Shown: piece by piece, positions 5,080 to 5,618 of the stretch
Layout: each line of letters opens with the position of its first letter
Numbering within the stretch: position 1 is the first letter of the stretch
From: Oscillospiraceae bacterium
GTDB taxonomy: Bacteria; Bacillota; Clostridia; Oscillospirales; Oscillospiraceae
DNA length: 5,618 nucleotides
NCBI GenBank assembly: GCA_031282225.1
Contig: JAITEC010000165.1
Coordinates: 1-5,618 of the forward strand
Direction of reading: 5' to 3'
The notes under the pieces: generated by a model
Databases searched by the model: none
What the model was told of the DNA's origin: nothing
What the model saw: only the letters and a program-made list of their open reading frames with translations
Position numbers and translations under genes: made by a program

Positions 5080-5618
5080 ATGCTATTTGGCAGGGATATT
5101 GGCATTGATTTGGGTACGACCACAGTTATTTTGACTACGAGGGGAAAGGGCGTCGTGCTCAGGGAGCCTTCGGTCGTTGCGATGGACAAGAATACGGGCA
5201 GGCTGCTCAATGTGGGATTGGCGGCGCAGCGGATGTTGGGGCGCACGCCGGGCAACATTGTCGCTATACGTCCCATGCGCGACGGCGCCATAGCCGACTA
5301 CGAGATGACAGAGCGCATGCTCCGCGAGCTCATAAAAAAAGCCGTATCGTTCAGCCTGTTCAAGCCGCGCGTTGTAATATCCGTGTCGTCGGGGATATCG
5401 GAGGTGGAGGAGCGCGCCGTGGTGGATGCCGCCATTGCGGCGGGCGCGCGCAAAGTGTACCTCATAGAGGCGCCTCTCGCGGCGGCTTACGGCGTCGGAC
5501 TTGACATATCGAAGCCGGACGGGTACATGATCGTGGATACGGGCGGGGGCACGACCGACGTGGCAGTGCTGTCGCTCGGGGGCGTTGTGGGTTCCAGCTC
5601 CATAAAGGCGGGCGGAGA
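5080..5618 (+). CDS. mreB: MreB/Mbl-like actin homologue, rod-shape protein, N-terminal part (3' end outside window)
   Basis: MreB-family proteins form ATP-dependent filaments under the membrane that guide the cell-wall elongation complex. The frame is open from 5080 to the edge, giving 179 residues of a family of about 330-345. Seen in order: D-I-G-I-D-L-G-T-T-T phosphate loop (6-15), GKGVVLREPSVVA (22-34), GRTPGNIVAIRP (54-65), DGAIADYE, GARKVYLIEAP (122-132), DTGGGTTD second phosphate loop (153-160) and SSSIKAGG. The R-D-I-G-I-D start, GGGTTD and SSSIK look more like Mbl than B. subtilis MreB, so the paralogue is uncertain. Three usual constants differ: GTAN is GTTT, V-P-S-G is V-S-S-G (S103), and the glutamate before proline in EEP is alanine (A131), the position I align with the catalytic glutamate of Caulobacter MreB (E140). 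The following threonine loop (T158) is kept. Filament binding of ATP seems likely; hydrolysis may be weak. Confidence 0.9.
   Translation, partial: MLFGRDIGIDLGTTTVILTTRGKGVVLREPSVVAMDKNTGRLLNVGLAAQRMLGRTPGNIVAIRPMRDGAIADYEMTERMLRELIKKAVSFSLFKPRVVISVSSGISEVEERAVVDAAIAAGARKVYLIEAPLAAAYGVGLDISKPDGYMIVDTGGGTTDVAVLSLGGVVGSSSIKAGG

Noticed and set aside
5334..5340. A7 run in the mreB-like gene in slippery register (A AAA AAA)
   Set aside because: Frame continues normally through conserved MreB sequence, and no product would be expected from a shift at residue 88.

Overview
The window carries five genes, all on the + strand and almost without spacers: the 3' part of thiI, then complete cinA, recD2 and comF, and the 5' part of an mreB/mbl-type gene that runs off the right edge. 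Gaps between genes are 38, 5, 39 and 61 bases. I see no rho-independent terminator in any gap, so co-transcription is plausible. No RNA gene, mobile element, CRISPR array or stretch of more than 300 bases without a gene was found.

The set points to a Bacillota bacterium, most likely a fairly GC-rich, rod-shaped, probably uncultured member of Clostridia. ThiI is the short form that ends after the PP-loop domain, without the C-terminal rhodanese domain of enterobacteria. RecD2 is the RecBC-independent helicase common in Bacillota, with a clostridial-looking insert near its VFNGDVG motif. The actin homologue resembles MreB/Mbl of Gram-positive rods. From memory, the order recD2-comF-mreB also occurs in other Clostridia. 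Codon use combines GC-ending codons with a clear preference for ATA isoleucine codons. Genus cannot be told.

Layout: 2-769 thiI C-terminal part (tRNA 4-thiouridine synthesis); 808-2082 cinA (nucleotide/NMN salvage, competence-associated); 2088-4328 recD2 (5'-3' DNA helicase for repair or replication stress); 4368-5018 comF (zinc-finger phosphoribosyltransferase-like protein for DNA uptake); 5080-5618 mreB/mbl-like (cell-wall elongation scaffold, first 179 residues). Three middle genes have links to competence or DNA processing, but this is largely a housekeeping region.

I found no clear undescribed system. The observation most worth a second look is in the actin homologue: the glutamate before proline in the conserved EEP/DEP loop, which I align with the catalytic glutamate of MreB, is alanine (A131), and two other usually constant positions also differ. 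This may be a MreB paralogue with impaired ATP hydrolysis. Secondary observations are a perfect extended -10 sequence inside recD2, two perfect 9-bp hairpins inside thiI, and the ATA bias.
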